Positions 16,619 through 25,554 of a stretch of 64,000 bases of DNA are shown here, piece after piece. Within the stretch, counting starts at the first letter, position 1. The number at the start of each line of letters is the position of its first letter. The position numbers and the translations under genes are program-made. Source of the DNA: an uncultured Acidobacteriia bacterium (GTDB lineage: Bacteria > Acidobacteriota > Terriglobia > Bryobacterales > Bryobacteraceae); assembly GCA_903923395.1 (NCBI GenBank), contig CAIXXM010000071.1, positions 1 through 64,000 of the forward strand, read 5' to 3'. The notes under the pieces are model-generated. The model had not been told where the DNA came from. It saw nothing but the letters and a program-made list of their open reading frames with translations, and searched no databases.

Positions 16619-17631
16619 AACGCCTGGGTCCCGCACTGCTGTTACTGGCCGCCGTCATTTGCTTTGCCATTTCGATGGCGGAGCAGCTCTCGTCCGGTGA
16701 GGTGTATGACGAGGGGTCCACGCTCAGAACGGACGCTGCTGGCACTTCGGCATTCTATGAGGCGCTTGCAAAGACCAGATCGAAGGTGGAACGGAATTAC
16801 AGTCCGCTGCAATCGATCCACGCGGTCTCGGCAACTATCTTCGTGATCGAAGTGCCTCCCGGCCGGTGGAATGACAAAGAGCTGCCAAACACGCTTAGCG
16901 CGCTCGCCGAAGTAGGCAACCGTGTTGTCGTCGCCGTGAAGAGTGGCGATGATAAGCCGCTCGAAATCAAAGGCTGGCATGTGAAGATTGCCGACGATGC
17001 GCGCGACTCGGAGGAGGAATCGTTCCTCTGGCCGGTGCACTTCGAATCCTGCCCGGAGTGGACCGTTATTCGCAGCGATGACGACCACCCCGTAGTTATC
17101 GAACGACGTTTTGGCAAAGGGACCATCGCCCTGGTTGGGGCCACGGAACCATTCACGAATCGGGACTTACTCGACAGCCGTGACACGCCGCTGCTCGATT
17201 GGGCGGCGGGAACAAATCCCTATATTCTTTTCGATGAAACTCATCTCGGGAGTAACTCCGGCGGGACGATGATGGGGATGATGCGCAAGCTGCATCTGCA
17301 GGGAGTTATCTTCTGCCTGCTGCTTGCGGCTGGACTCTTCTTCTGGCGTGCCTCGGTTCCCTTCCCTCCGGTACCCGAACCCGCTGCAACGAAGGGCCTG
17401 CGGATACTCTCGGGTACTGCATCGCAGGAAGCCCTCCGGAACCTTCTGGAACGCAGAATTCCGCCGTTGCGTTTGGTCGCAGCTTGCGTGCAGGAATGGA
17501 CGCGGGACCACGGGCGTCGTGCCGGACCCGAAATAATCCAAGAGATTGAGAACACGGTGGGGACAACCACGCAGCCAATAGAAACATGGGAGAAAATCCG
17601 CGCCATCACCCGCGGGGCTAACAGACTATGA
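16615..17631 (+). CDS. DUF4350 domain membrane-anchored protein
   Basis: A 338-residue protein, ATGA-coupled to DUF4129. It starts with a signal-anchor (MKRLGPALLLLAAVICFAIS), followed by the family's opening GEVYDEGSTLRTDAAGTSAFYEAL, a Rossmann-like extracytoplasmic domain, and a second helix around residues 225-245 (GVIFCLLLAAGLFFW). A cytosolic tail contains a helical segment with ERRIPPLRLVAACVQEW. DUF4350 is thought to act with MoxR-DUF58 in envelope assembly, but this is not proven. Confidence 0.83.
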   Translation: MKRLGPALLLLAAVICFAISMAEQLSSGEVYDEGSTLRTDAAGTSAFYEALAKTRSKVERNYSPLQSIHAVSATIFVIEVPPGRWNDKELPNTLSALAEVGNRVVVAVKSGDDKPLEIKGWHVKIADDARDSEEESFLWPVHFESCPEWTVIRSDDDHPVVIERRFGKGTIALVGATEPFTNRDLLDSRDTPLLDWAAGTNPYILFDETHLGSNSGGTMMGMMRKLHLQGVIFCLLLAAGLFFWRASVPFPPVPEPAATKGLRILSGTASQEALRNLLERRIPPLRLVAACVQEWTRDHGRRAGPEIIQEIENTVGTTTQPIETWEKIRAITRGANRL

Positions 17632-18593
17632 CGCCGAACTTCGAAGAACTGCAAGCACTGCTGGAACGGATCCGGCAGGAGATCCACAAGGTTGTGATTG
17701 GACAAGACGCGGTGATTGATCAGGCGCTGATCGTGGTCCTGGCCGGGCAGCATGCATTGATCGAAGGCGTGCCCGGCCTGGCGAAAACGCTGCTGGCGAG
17801 AACAATCGCACGCATCCTCGGCTGTCCCTTCGCACGCATCCAATTCACACCGGATCTGATGCCCGCCGATATTACAGGCACCAACGTGTTCAATTTACAG
17901 TCCAATGAGTTTACGCTCGTCCGGGGGCCAATCTTCACCACCTTTCTGCTGGCTGATGAAATTAACCGCGCTCCCGCAAAGACACAATCCGCCTTGTTGC
18001 AAGCCATGCAGGAGCGGGAAGTTACGATTGACCGGACGACTTATCCACTGTCCAACGCTTTCACCGTGTTTGCGACACAGAACCCGATTGAAAGCGAGGG
18101 CACTTATCCGCTGCCCGAAGCCCAGAAAGACCGCTTTATGATGAAGATCAACATGGGCTGGCCAGAACGGGAACATGAGTTGCAGCTCCTGGAACGCATG
18201 CTGGCAAACGACGCGCCGGAAGCTACCCTGGCCCGCGGTGAAGCAACGGCACTTTTGAGCGAGGAACAAATGCCGGCGTTGCGCGCAGCGCTGTCTGGAA
18301 TTCTGATCCGTCCGGAGATTACCGGTTACATCCTCGATCTGGTTCGGGAAACGCGTAACTCTGATAACATCCTCTCCGGCGCCGGTCCCAGAGCAGCACA
18401 GTCACTGTTGTTGGCAAGCCGTGGACAGGCGGCATTGGATGGGCGTGATTTCGTCACGCCGGATGACGTCCGGGCAATGGCTGCTCCGGTGCTGGAACAC
18501 CGTCTGGTATTGCGTCCGGAAGCAGAAATCGAGGGAATGACCGCATCGGAAGCAGTGACCGCGTTGCTCAAGGCAGTTCCCGTACCCAGATGA
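17628..18593 (+). CDS. MoxR family AAA+ ATPase
   Basis: A 321-residue AAA+ ATPase. Walker A is GVPGLAKT (residues about 47-54), Walker B is FLLADEINRAP (about 106-115), and sensor and arginine-finger segments follow (FATQNPIESEGTYPLPEAQKDRF). The C-terminal lid has DDVRAMAAPVLEHRLVL. MoxR ATPases act as chaperones that insert cofactors or activate VWA/DUF58 partner proteins. The directly following DUF58 gene is the canonical partner. Overlap of four bases on both sides indicates stoichiometric co-translation. Confidence 0.95.
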   Translation: MTPNFEELQALLERIRQEIHKVVIGQDAVIDQALIVVLAGQHALIEGVPGLAKTLLARTIARILGCPFARIQFTPDLMPADITGTNVFNLQSNEFTLVRGPIFTTFLLADEINRAPAKTQSALLQAMQEREVTIDRTTYPLSNAFTVFATQNPIESEGTYPLPEAQKDRFMMKINMGWPEREHELQLLERMLANDAPEATLARGEATALLSEEQMPALRAALSGILIRPEITGYILDLVRETRNSDNILSGAGPRAAQSLLLASRGQAALDGRDFVTPDDVRAMAAPVLEHRLVLRPEAEIEGMTASEAVTALLKAVPVPR

Positions 18594-19906
18594 TTGTCCC
18601 CCGCAACAGAGCAATCCTCGGAACGGCACTGCTGGGTGGCGGCCTGGCCCTCGCCGCAGCGATTTGGCCTGCGTTCACGCCGTTCGCCTGGGCTCTGGCC
18701 GCAGTCATTGCAGGGATTGCCGTCACTGACGCCTGGTTGGCTAAGAAGAGGATCCATCACTTCCGGATTACCGCACCAACTCTGTTGCGGGTGATTCGGG
18801 GCCGTGGCTTCGGCATTCCAGTTACCGTGGAAAACCATGGAACGGCAATGCCCCGTGAGCTATCCGCAGCCCTGCATTTGCCTTCGCTCCTTACAATGCC
18901 CGTAACGCAGGCAGAGCAGTTTCTAGCTGGACCGAATTCGAAGATCACATCAGAGCAGGATGTGCTTTGCCACCGGCGTGGAGAGTACAAGATACAAGCC
19001 GCTACGTTACAACTCCGGTCAGAGCTTGGATTGTGGGATGCGCACCACCAGGTGGCGTTGGACACGACCGTCAAAGTGTATCCAGATCTCTTCGCGGACC
19101 CAGCCGCCGCGGAGTTTCTCGACCGCCGAGACGCTGGGTCCAAAGTGCGCCGTTTCGATGGCAAAGGGCGCGAATTCGAAAAGCTGCGGGAATACCTGCC
19201 GGGCGATTCGTTCGATGAGATCGATTGGAAGGCCACAGCCCGCCGGGGCAAACCGGTCGTACGGGTCTTCCGGGTGGAACAAACACAGGAGATCTATGTT
19301 GCGCTGGATGCTTCGCGGCTCAGCGGGCGGTTGGCGGGAGATGAAGTTACTCTGGAACGCTATGTCAATGCCGCGCTGGTGATGGCGCTGGCGGCGGAAT
19401 CCCAGGGAGACAAGTTCGGCTTGATTTCTTTCTCTGACCAGATCCATGGTTTTGTCAGTGCAACGCGGGGCAAGAGTCATTTCAAGGTGTGCCGGGAGTT
19501 GATCTATCAATTGCAACCGCGCGCCGTAGAACCAGATTTCGCGGAGTTTTTCGCTTTCTTGCAAAACCGTGTGCCGAGGCGAGCGCTGGTGATCGTGCTG
19601 ACATCCCTCGATGACCCATTGGCGGCGGAAACCTTCGCGCGACATGTGGCCGGAGCAGCGAAAAGACATCTGGTGATCGCCGCAATGCCGCAACCCGAAG
19701 GAGCAAAACCGCTTTTTCAGGAGGAAGTGCAGGATATCGCCGCCATGTATGAAAGTCTCGGCGGCCACCTGCGGTGGCGGACCCTGGCAGGCGTGCGTGC
19801 GAACTGCAGGAGGAAAGGCGTCAATCTGCACTTTCTCGACCCAGACAAACTTACTGGACAACTCGCAGGTATCTATCTCGATGTAAAGCGGAGGCAACAA
19901 CTATGA
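18590..19906 (+). CDS. DUF58 (VWA-like) protein, partner of MoxR
   Basis: A 438-residue protein with two N-terminal membrane helices (about 8-45), an extracytoplasmic beta-rich section and then the DUF58 signature (FDGKGREFEKLREYLPGDSFDEIDWK, followed by ATARRGKPVVRVF). The C-terminal VWA-like fold begins EIYVALDASRLSG, a degenerate MIDAS with D-A-S instead of DxSxS followed by Thr. It is thought to be the substrate or adaptor of the MoxR ATPase encoded just upstream. Confidence 0.9.
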   Translation: MIVPRNRAILGTALLGGGLALAAAIWPAFTPFAWALAAVIAGIAVTDAWLAKKRIHHFRITAPTLLRVIRGRGFGIPVTVENHGTAMPRELSAALHLPSLLTMPVTQAEQFLAGPNSKITSEQDVLCHRRGEYKIQAATLQLRSELGLWDAHHQVALDTTVKVYPDLFADPAAAEFLDRRDAGSKVRRFDGKGREFEKLREYLPGDSFDEIDWKATARRGKPVVRVFRVEQTQEIYVALDASRLSGRLAGDEVTLERYVNAALVMALAAESQGDKFGLISFSDQIHGFVSATRGKSHFKVCRELIYQLQPRAVEPDFAEFFAFLQNRVPRRALVIVLTSLDDPLAAETFARHVAGAAKRHLVIAAMPQPEGAKPLFQEEVQDIAAMYESLGGHLRWRTLAGVRANCRRKGVNLHFLDPDKLTGQLAGIYLDVKRRQQL

Positions 19907-20922
19907 TTCTTGACGCTGACCGCTTTCTCGAAAACGAACGTCCTATCTGGGATGAACTGGCTGCACAACTGGAAAGGCTGGAGAACAATCCCACCGGTGC
20001 GTCCACTGTAGCGGAATTGGAACGTTTTCATTACCTGTATCAGCGGACTGCATCCGGTCTGGCGCGATTGCAGGCAAATTCCGGTGACTCCGCGGCCATG
20101 CGCCATGTGGAAATGCTGGTGGCGCGGGCGTATGCGGAAATTCATCAGCGCGCGACTCGTCCAGGCCATTGGCGCCGCACTTTGCGGGCCGCATGGCAGT
20201 GGCTCAGCGCGGGTTTTCCGCAGACCTTCCGGAGACAGTCAGCAGCGTTTGGACTTTCGCTGGCCCTCACCATCGCCGGATGCGGTTTCGGAGCTACGGT
20301 GCTGGTCACTGTACCCGATTCCAAAGCTACTTTGCTGCCGTTTTCGCATTTGCAGGATAAACCGTCAGTGCGGGTCTCAAAAGAAGAAGCGGAACAGAAG
20401 AACAAGCCGGACCGGATGCGAGGCAAGAAGACGACATTCGCCGCTGAACTCATGACGCATAACATAAAGGTCGCCATACTCACCATGGCCATGGGTGCCA
20501 CTTGGGGACTGGGCGTAGTGACTCTGCTTTTCTACAACGGAGTGATCCTGGGAGCCGTCCTGTGTGACTACATTCGTGACGGCCAGTTAGTCTTCGCTCT
20601 CGCCTGGCTCATGCCCCATGGAGTGATTGAAATCCCCGCGATCCTGGTAGGCGGACAGGCAGGCTTTGTGCTCGCAGGGGCATTAGTGGGCTGGAATAAC
20701 AGGGAGTCACGGCGCAGAAGACTGGCAGCAGTGAGAAATGACTTAGCGTCACTGGCTGGCGGCATGGCTGTGATGCTGGTCTGGGCCGGCATTGTAGAGA
20801 GCTTTCTCTCGCAATACCACCAGCCAGTGCTCCCCTACCCCGTGAAAATTGCGATGGGCTGCGTGGAACTCGGCCTGCTCTGTGCCTGGCTGGGAAGGGG
20901 AGGCAAACGTGGCGGTGCTTGA
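19903..20922 (+). CDS. SpoIIM-like (stage II sporulation protein M) membrane protein
   Basis: A 339-residue protein from the ATG at 19903, overlapping the DUF58 stop. After a soluble helical N-terminus of about 110 residues come several membrane helices (LSLALTIAGCGFGATVLV; LTMAMGATWGLGVVTLLFYNG, then VILGAVLCDYI; ALAWLMPHGVIEIPAILVGG), matching the SpoIIM family. The PHGVIEIPA motif is well preserved. In Bacillus SpoIIM joins SpoIID/SpoIIP in engulfment. Here no sporulation genes are present; the MoxR/DUF58/RDD context is the common non-sporulating setting, with an unknown envelope function. Confidence 0.9.
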   Translation: MILDADRFLENERPIWDELAAQLERLENNPTGASTVAELERFHYLYQRTASGLARLQANSGDSAAMRHVEMLVARAYAEIHQRATRPGHWRRTLRAAWQWLSAGFPQTFRRQSAAFGLSLALTIAGCGFGATVLVTVPDSKATLLPFSHLQDKPSVRVSKEEAEQKNKPDRMRGKKTTFAAELMTHNIKVAILTMAMGATWGLGVVTLLFYNGVILGAVLCDYIRDGQLVFALAWLMPHGVIEIPAILVGGQAGFVLAGALVGWNNRESRRRRLAAVRNDLASLAGGMAVMLVWAGIVESFLSQYHQPVLPYPVKIAMGCVELGLLCAWLGRGGKRGGA

Positions 20923-21682
20923 AACGAACCAGCTCGAGATCGAGACTGGAGATGGCATTACCTTCTCCCTGCAACTAGCCGGTCCTGTAAGCCGGTTCCT
21001 CGCACTGATGGTCGACTGGTCCATCGTCACCACGGTTGTGATTCTCCTCAGCCAGGCCATTGCATACTTTCCCTTCATCGCAGACGACTGGAAGGAAGCC
21101 TCCATGGCCATCGCCTACTTCCTGTTGCAGATCGGCTACGGGGTGTTGTTTGAATGGCGGTCGGGCGGGCAGACCATAGGGAAGAAAGTCGTTGGGCTGC
21201 GGGTGGCGGATGTTAGCGGACTGCGCCTTTCCTGCTCACAGATCATGATCCGGAATCTGCTGCGGACAGTAGATAGTCTCCCGGTCTTCTATCTTCTCGG
21301 AGGAATGGTGATGATATTGAACCGGCGGATGCAGAGGCTGGGAGATATCGCCGCGGGCACGATTGTCGTCCGCGTGGCAACAGAACCGTTGCCGTACCTG
21401 CCGCCGGGCGGAGGAACACGGGTCAATTCGCTCAAACCATACCGCGCGCTGGCAGCGAGACTTCGCCAGAAGGCGAATCCGGAAGCAGCACGCTACCTGC
21501 TGGATGCGCTGCGTCGAAGGGACGCACTCGAACCGGCGGCACGTCTTGCCATCTTTGCGGAAATGGCGGCGGAATACCGGTCTCTGGTGGAATTCCCGGA
21601 AGAAGCAACGCTCCCTTTGACCGATGAGCAGTATCTTTGGAATGTGGCGGAAATCCTCTTCCAAAGACCGGGCAGCAAATGA
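20909..21682 (+). CDS. RDD family membrane protein
   Basis: A 257-residue protein. I choose GTG 20909 because a GGGGAGG site precedes it and it overlaps the SpoIIM stop by 14 bases; GTG 20915 is also possible. The RDD domain covers residues about 20-150: GPVSRFLALMVDWSIVTTVVILL, then WRSGGQTIGKKVVGLRVADV and RMQRLGDIAAGTIVV. The C-terminal 100 residues are soluble and helical. It is the second RDD protein of the run (the first is at 12899), so the operon is bracketed by RDD genes. Confidence 0.88.
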   Translation: MAVLETNQLEIETGDGITFSLQLAGPVSRFLALMVDWSIVTTVVILLSQAIAYFPFIADDWKEASMAIAYFLLQIGYGVLFEWRSGGQTIGKKVVGLRVADVSGLRLSCSQIMIRNLLRTVDSLPVFYLLGGMVMILNRRMQRLGDIAAGTIVVRVATEPLPYLPPGGGTRVNSLKPYRALAARLRQKANPEAARYLLDALRRRDALEPAARLAIFAEMAAEYRSLVEFPEEATLPLTDEQYLWNVAEILFQRPGSK

Positions 21683-21804
21683 CCTGCCCCCGCTGCAGAG
21701 TCAAGATGAAGGAACTGAAAGGCCATATCTATCATGGCAACAGAAAGTGGAAGTGCGCGGGCTGCGGGAAAGTGAAAATGCAAAAGCCCAGGCCCTTGAA
21801 GTAA
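21679..21804 (+). CDS. 41-residue zinc-ribbon protein at the operon end
   Basis: A very small gene whose ATG overlaps the RDD stop (ATGA). It has two cysteine pairs, CPRC near residue 3 and CAGC near residue 26, with HIYHGNRKWKC between, i.e. a minimal zinc ribbon. The rest is Lys-rich. Its coupling to the upstream gene and the terminator hairpin that begins in its last codons argue that it is real and not chance. Confidence 0.65.
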   Translation: MTCPRCRVKMKELKGHIYHGNRKWKCAGCGKVKMQKPRPLK

Positions 21805-21819
21805 GGACCCGGGCTTTCT
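21783..21819 (+). terminator. Rho-independent terminator of the MoxR/DUF58 operon
   Basis: AAAGCCCAGGCCC (21783-21795) pairs with GGACCCGGGCTTT (21805-21817) with two mismatches, followed by CTTTC. The stem begins inside the last codons of the 41-residue gene. It lies between two convergent genes and may stop transcription in both directions, since A/T-rich tracts flank both arms. Confidence 0.75.
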
Positions 21820-21835
21820 TTCGTTACAGGACGGC

Positions 21836-24800
21836 TCAGAAGTAAAGCTTCAGCGCCAGTTGCAAGTTGCGGGGTGAGTTAATCTGGCTGCCCGACCCCG
21901 TCAGGACGCCAAACTGTGCGCTCTGTAACTGCGTGTTGCCGGTGCCAAAGCGTACACGATTGAAGACGTTGAAAGCCTCCGCGCGGAATTCCAGCTTCGT
22001 CTTCTCCCAGATCGGGAAGGTGCGGGTGATCGACATGTTCTCATTGAGATTCGGGAACAAGCGGACCTTCGGGTTATAGCGTGTATCATTCCCGATGCTG
22101 TTGTAAGCCGTGCCCGTTCCCTGCAGCGGAAATGGACCCGTGCCATACGGGACAAAGAAGTTATCCACGGAGGGATCAAAGCTGCCGTTCTTCCAACTGG
22201 AAGGCTGCCAGCCCGTGTATGACGTGACATAGGGAGCGACGCGTCCGCCCGCACTGTTGGCATAGATCGGCAGAGTGTAGCTGCTGGTGATATTCACCGG
22301 TGTACCGCTGGCGTAAAGGTTGATGGAAGAAATTCGCCAGTTACCAATGATTTGGCCGAGAAGGCTCTTGGAGAGATATTTCTGTCCTTTGCCAAATGGA
22401 AGGTCATAGGTTGCTGCGAATTTGAAGTCATGCGTGACGTCGAAGGCACCAATCGACTTTTCAAGGCCGCGGTTGAATTGATCTGCCGCGTAGCCGCCGC
22501 CCCATGCAGTGTCGGAGTCCGTCAGGATCTTGGAGAATACGTAAGAAGCATTAAACGACAAGCCCTGCGAGTAGCGCTTCGAAAACTTGAATATCGCGGC
22601 ATGGTAGGTCGAGTGACCGCTGTGGTCACCCTGCCCGGCATAGGTGTCGATATAGGTGTACTGCGGGAAGGGCCGCAGTGCCTGGGCCACCGTGGCACGC
22701 GAACCCCACAGCGCGTTGAACGTCGGGAACGGCGCGAAGACTCCAGCCGCATTCGCCGTGGCGGAGCCAACCAGGCTGTTCAACACGGTGATGCTCTGCG
22801 CTACGGTTCCCCACTTCGTCAAATAACTCGGATTGATGGTGTTGTACTGCAGCAGTTGTGTTTGCAGGTGTGTCCCCATCACGCCGCTGTAGCCAATTTC
22901 CGCCACCATCGACCCGCCGATCTGGCGCTGCACGGAAAGGTTGAAGTTGTCATAAGCGGGCAGCTTGGTTGTTTCATTACCCTGGAACCAGGCCACGCTG
23001 GTGCCATTGGAAACCGAGGGATTGATGAAAGGAGGTGCCGTCCAGGCGGGCATGCCGTTATCGAGTGTGTAAGTCGGCGTAATGCCGCTGGAGGAGTTGC
23101 TGAAGGTCTGGGTCAGCGTGTAACCGGAGTTATGAGTGGATCCGCTCACGGATACAAGTGAGCCATAGGACCGCGCATACGCGCCGCGGATAACGGTCTT
23201 CTGATCCTGCGAGTACGCGAAGCCAAGATGCGGACCGAAGCCCCACGGCCACAGATTCGCCAAGCGGCGCGAACCGACGCAACCGGAGCAACTGCCGGAG
23301 AACAAAACCGCGCCGGGAATATTGTTCGCGGAAGGATTGGGAGTCGTTGGAGAGAAGTCCGTCCAACGGTCACCCAGACCCGTGGGAGGAAGGTTGCCAT
23401 CCCAGCGGAGACCAATATTCAGAACCAGCTTCTTGTTGACACGCCAGTCATCCTGGAAGTAGCCGCCGAAGTAATAGAATTGCTGGCCGATGAAACGCAC
23501 CGTGTCGATCTGACCGGAATCTGCCTGACCGAGCAGGAATGATGCGAAGGCATTCCCGCCGGCATTGGGGTTGGAACCACCCGGGACACCGGTCTCCTGA
23601 TAACTGAAGCCAACGCACCCGGCTTCGCACTGACGGCCAAAGCCGTTGTAGTGATTCAACTGGTACATGCCACCAAACTTGAAGGAATGATTGCCCTTGA
23701 TCCAGGTGAAATCATCGTTGTAAGAATAAACCGTGTTTTCCGAACCATTGTCCGCCTGACCACCCCAGGTGCTGTAGTTATTGCCCGTGCCGCCAGAGAA
23801 CAGGTTGACCAGGTTCTCATCACAGTTGGGAACGTTCGGAAGACAGAACTTACTCTTCCAGCTACCCAGATATTCCTGCGGTGGTTTGTGATCCTGGGTC
23901 CAGTTATTGCCGCCCGCATAGAAGTGATTCAGCTTCGTGGGGCTGAAGGTCCAATCCCAGCTGAAACGGACCACATCAGAAGCCTGCACCAAATCGTTAT
24001 AGTTGGTATACAGGCCCGGCAGTGTTGCAGGACCGTCCGGACCAGGCGTCTGGTGTTCACGGTCATGCGCATAGTAGCCCGAGATCCGGTGCTTGTCGTT
24101 GAAAAGATGGTCGCCCTTGATACTGGTCTTGTTGACAGGATAGATCTGTGTACCGTTCGTCACCAGATAGTTGTTCGAAATGTAAGCAGCGGTTCCCGGA
24201 GCAGCACCATTGTTTGGCGCGAGCGGTGATCCGCCGCCCTGAAAGACACTGAGTGCCTTGACCGCCGCGGGGCTCCACAAACTCTTGGGAACCAGGTTGC
24301 TGGCGAAGGGCTGACGTGTCACCGAACCATCGGCATTGGTGACCTGCGACAAGGGATTGTAGATGGGAATCTGCGCGCCCGCCGAAGTGACCCATTTCGA
24401 AAAGTCACCGCTATACATTTCCGGCGTGGGGACGGTAAACGCGGTGCCGGATGCGCCGGAGCGGTTGCGGAAGCCTTCGTAGGAGAAGAAGAAGAACGTC
24501 TTGTTCTTGCCGCGGTAGATCTTGGGAATCCAAACCGGGCCCCCGATTACTGCCCCAAAGTCATTTTGCTTGTAAATCGAATTGGGAATGCCGGAGCGGT
24601 TGTTGAAGAAGTTATTCGCATCAAAGTCGTTATTGCGAAGAAACTCATAGGCTGACCCGTGGAAGGCATTCGTGCCGGACTTCGAAACGAATGTCATGTT
24701 GCCGCCGCCCGCATGCCCATACTCCGCTTTGAAGCCGTTGGTGTCCACTGTGAACTGGTCAATCGCCTCAATGGAAGGCGCGTTCGACGCCACCCAACTC

Positions 24801-25426
24801 TTTGAAAGAGCGCGGCTGGTATTGGTGGAAACACCATCGAGTGAAGTGCCATAAGAGGCTGCCTGTCCGCCACCAAGGCTGAAGCCGTTGTCACCACCCA
24901 GGTTCTTCGCATCCGGGATCAGCGCCGCGAGATCGAAAGGGGTTCGAACGGTGCCGCCGACCACCAGAGGAAGATCATTTACCAGTTTGTTCTGGAGTGT
25001 GACACTGTTTTTCGCATCTTCCGCCTGCAATTGGACCGCGGATGCCGTGATCTCAATCGCCTGGGCGGCTGACCCGACTTCGAGAACAGCATCCGCGCGG
25101 ACCGTCTGGGTCGCGTCCAGGTTGATCCCGTTCGTGATCGCGGGACGGAAGCCATCCTTCTCTACCTTCACACTGTAAGCACCGGGGGATAGGCTGGGTA
25201 CGCTGTATTCGCCCTGCCCATTGGAAACGGCCGCGATGGACACGTTGGTGGAAGCATTCCGAATCGTGATCTTCGCGCCAGGAACCACGGCACCGGAAGA
25301 ATCACTCACAGTCCCTGTAATGGTTCCGCGCTCAGATTGCGCGTACAAAAACATATGCAGGGCAAGGAAGGTAAATGCGCTGAGAAACAACTTCCGGATG
25401 ACGGTTCCGGAGGGGAAAACAAACAT
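21836..25426 (-). CDS. Oar-like TonB-dependent receptor with carboxypeptidase-regulatory-like domain
   Basis: A 1196-residue outer-membrane receptor from ATG 25426, with GGAGA about nine bases upstream. The N-terminus is signal-like (VIRKLFLSAFTFLALHMFLYAQ), then an Ig-like domain (GTITGTVSDSSGAVVPGAKITIRN), a plug with HAGGGNMTFVSKSGTNAFHG, and a barrel ending in LQLALKLYF. It is a distant paralogue of the receptor at 5870-9880. The nearest candidate pathway genes are the Tat-sorted enolase-superfamily protein upstream and the MoxR operon convergent to it. The substrate cannot be told. Confidence 0.93.
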   Translation of the reverse strand: MFVFPSGTVIRKLFLSAFTFLALHMFLYAQSERGTITGTVSDSSGAVVPGAKITIRNASTNVSIAAVSNGQGEYSVPSLSPGAYSVKVEKDGFRPAITNGINLDATQTVRADAVLEVGSAAQAIEITASAVQLQAEDAKNSVTLQNKLVNDLPLVVGGTVRTPFDLAALIPDAKNLGGDNGFSLGGGQAASYGTSLDGVSTNTSRALSKSWVASNAPSIEAIDQFTVDTNGFKAEYGHAGGGNMTFVSKSGTNAFHGSAYEFLRNNDFDANNFFNNRSGIPNSIYKQNDFGAVIGGPVWIPKIYRGKNKTFFFFSYEGFRNRSGASGTAFTVPTPEMYSGDFSKWVTSAGAQIPIYNPLSQVTNADGSVTRQPFASNLVPKSLWSPAAVKALSVFQGGGSPLAPNNGAAPGTAAYISNNYLVTNGTQIYPVNKTSIKGDHLFNDKHRISGYYAHDREHQTPGPDGPATLPGLYTNYNDLVQASDVVRFSWDWTFSPTKLNHFYAGGNNWTQDHKPPQEYLGSWKSKFCLPNVPNCDENLVNLFSGGTGNNYSTWGGQADNGSENTVYSYNDDFTWIKGNHSFKFGGMYQLNHYNGFGRQCEAGCVGFSYQETGVPGGSNPNAGGNAFASFLLGQADSGQIDTVRFIGQQFYYFGGYFQDDWRVNKKLVLNIGLRWDGNLPPTGLGDRWTDFSPTTPNPSANNIPGAVLFSGSCSGCVGSRRLANLWPWGFGPHLGFAYSQDQKTVIRGAYARSYGSLVSVSGSTHNSGYTLTQTFSNSSSGITPTYTLDNGMPAWTAPPFINPSVSNGTSVAWFQGNETTKLPAYDNFNLSVQRQIGGSMVAEIGYSGVMGTHLQTQLLQYNTINPSYLTKWGTVAQSITVLNSLVGSATANAAGVFAPFPTFNALWGSRATVAQALRPFPQYTYIDTYAGQGDHSGHSTYHAAIFKFSKRYSQGLSFNASYVFSKILTDSDTAWGGGYAADQFNRGLEKSIGAFDVTHDFKFAATYDLPFGKGQKYLSKSLLGQIIGNWRISSINLYASGTPVNITSSYTLPIYANSAGGRVAPYVTSYTGWQPSSWKNGSFDPSVDNFFVPYGTGPFPLQGTGTAYNSIGNDTRYNPKVRLFPNLNENMSITRTFPIWEKTKLEFRAEAFNVFNRVRFGTGNTQLQSAQFGVLTGSGSQINSPRNLQLALKLYF

Positions 25427-25534
25427 TGAGATTTTCTCCGTTACGGGCTGGACAGGAGCCCTGATTTTCTTGCTGACCGGGACTCTATCACTTCAAATCC
25501 CTGAACGCAATCCCCAGCCCGCAACTTTGTTCGA

Positions 25535-25548
25535 CCATCGAATGATGG
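25535..25548. promoter_or_regulatory. Inverted repeat CCATC-GAAT-GATGG, possible operator
   Basis: CCATC (25535-25539) and GATGG (25544-25548) form a perfect dyad around GAAT. It lies in the 128-base gap between the end of the enolase-superfamily gene and the receptor start, upstream of the receptor on its strand. It could be a regulator half-site pair. The stem is short, so chance is possible. Confidence 0.3.
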
Positions 25549-25554
25549 ACCAAT

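Noticed and set aside
19903-20922. SpoIIM homologue as evidence for spore formation
   Set aside because: No other sporulation gene in the window and the MoxR neighbourhood is common in non-sporulating bacteria.
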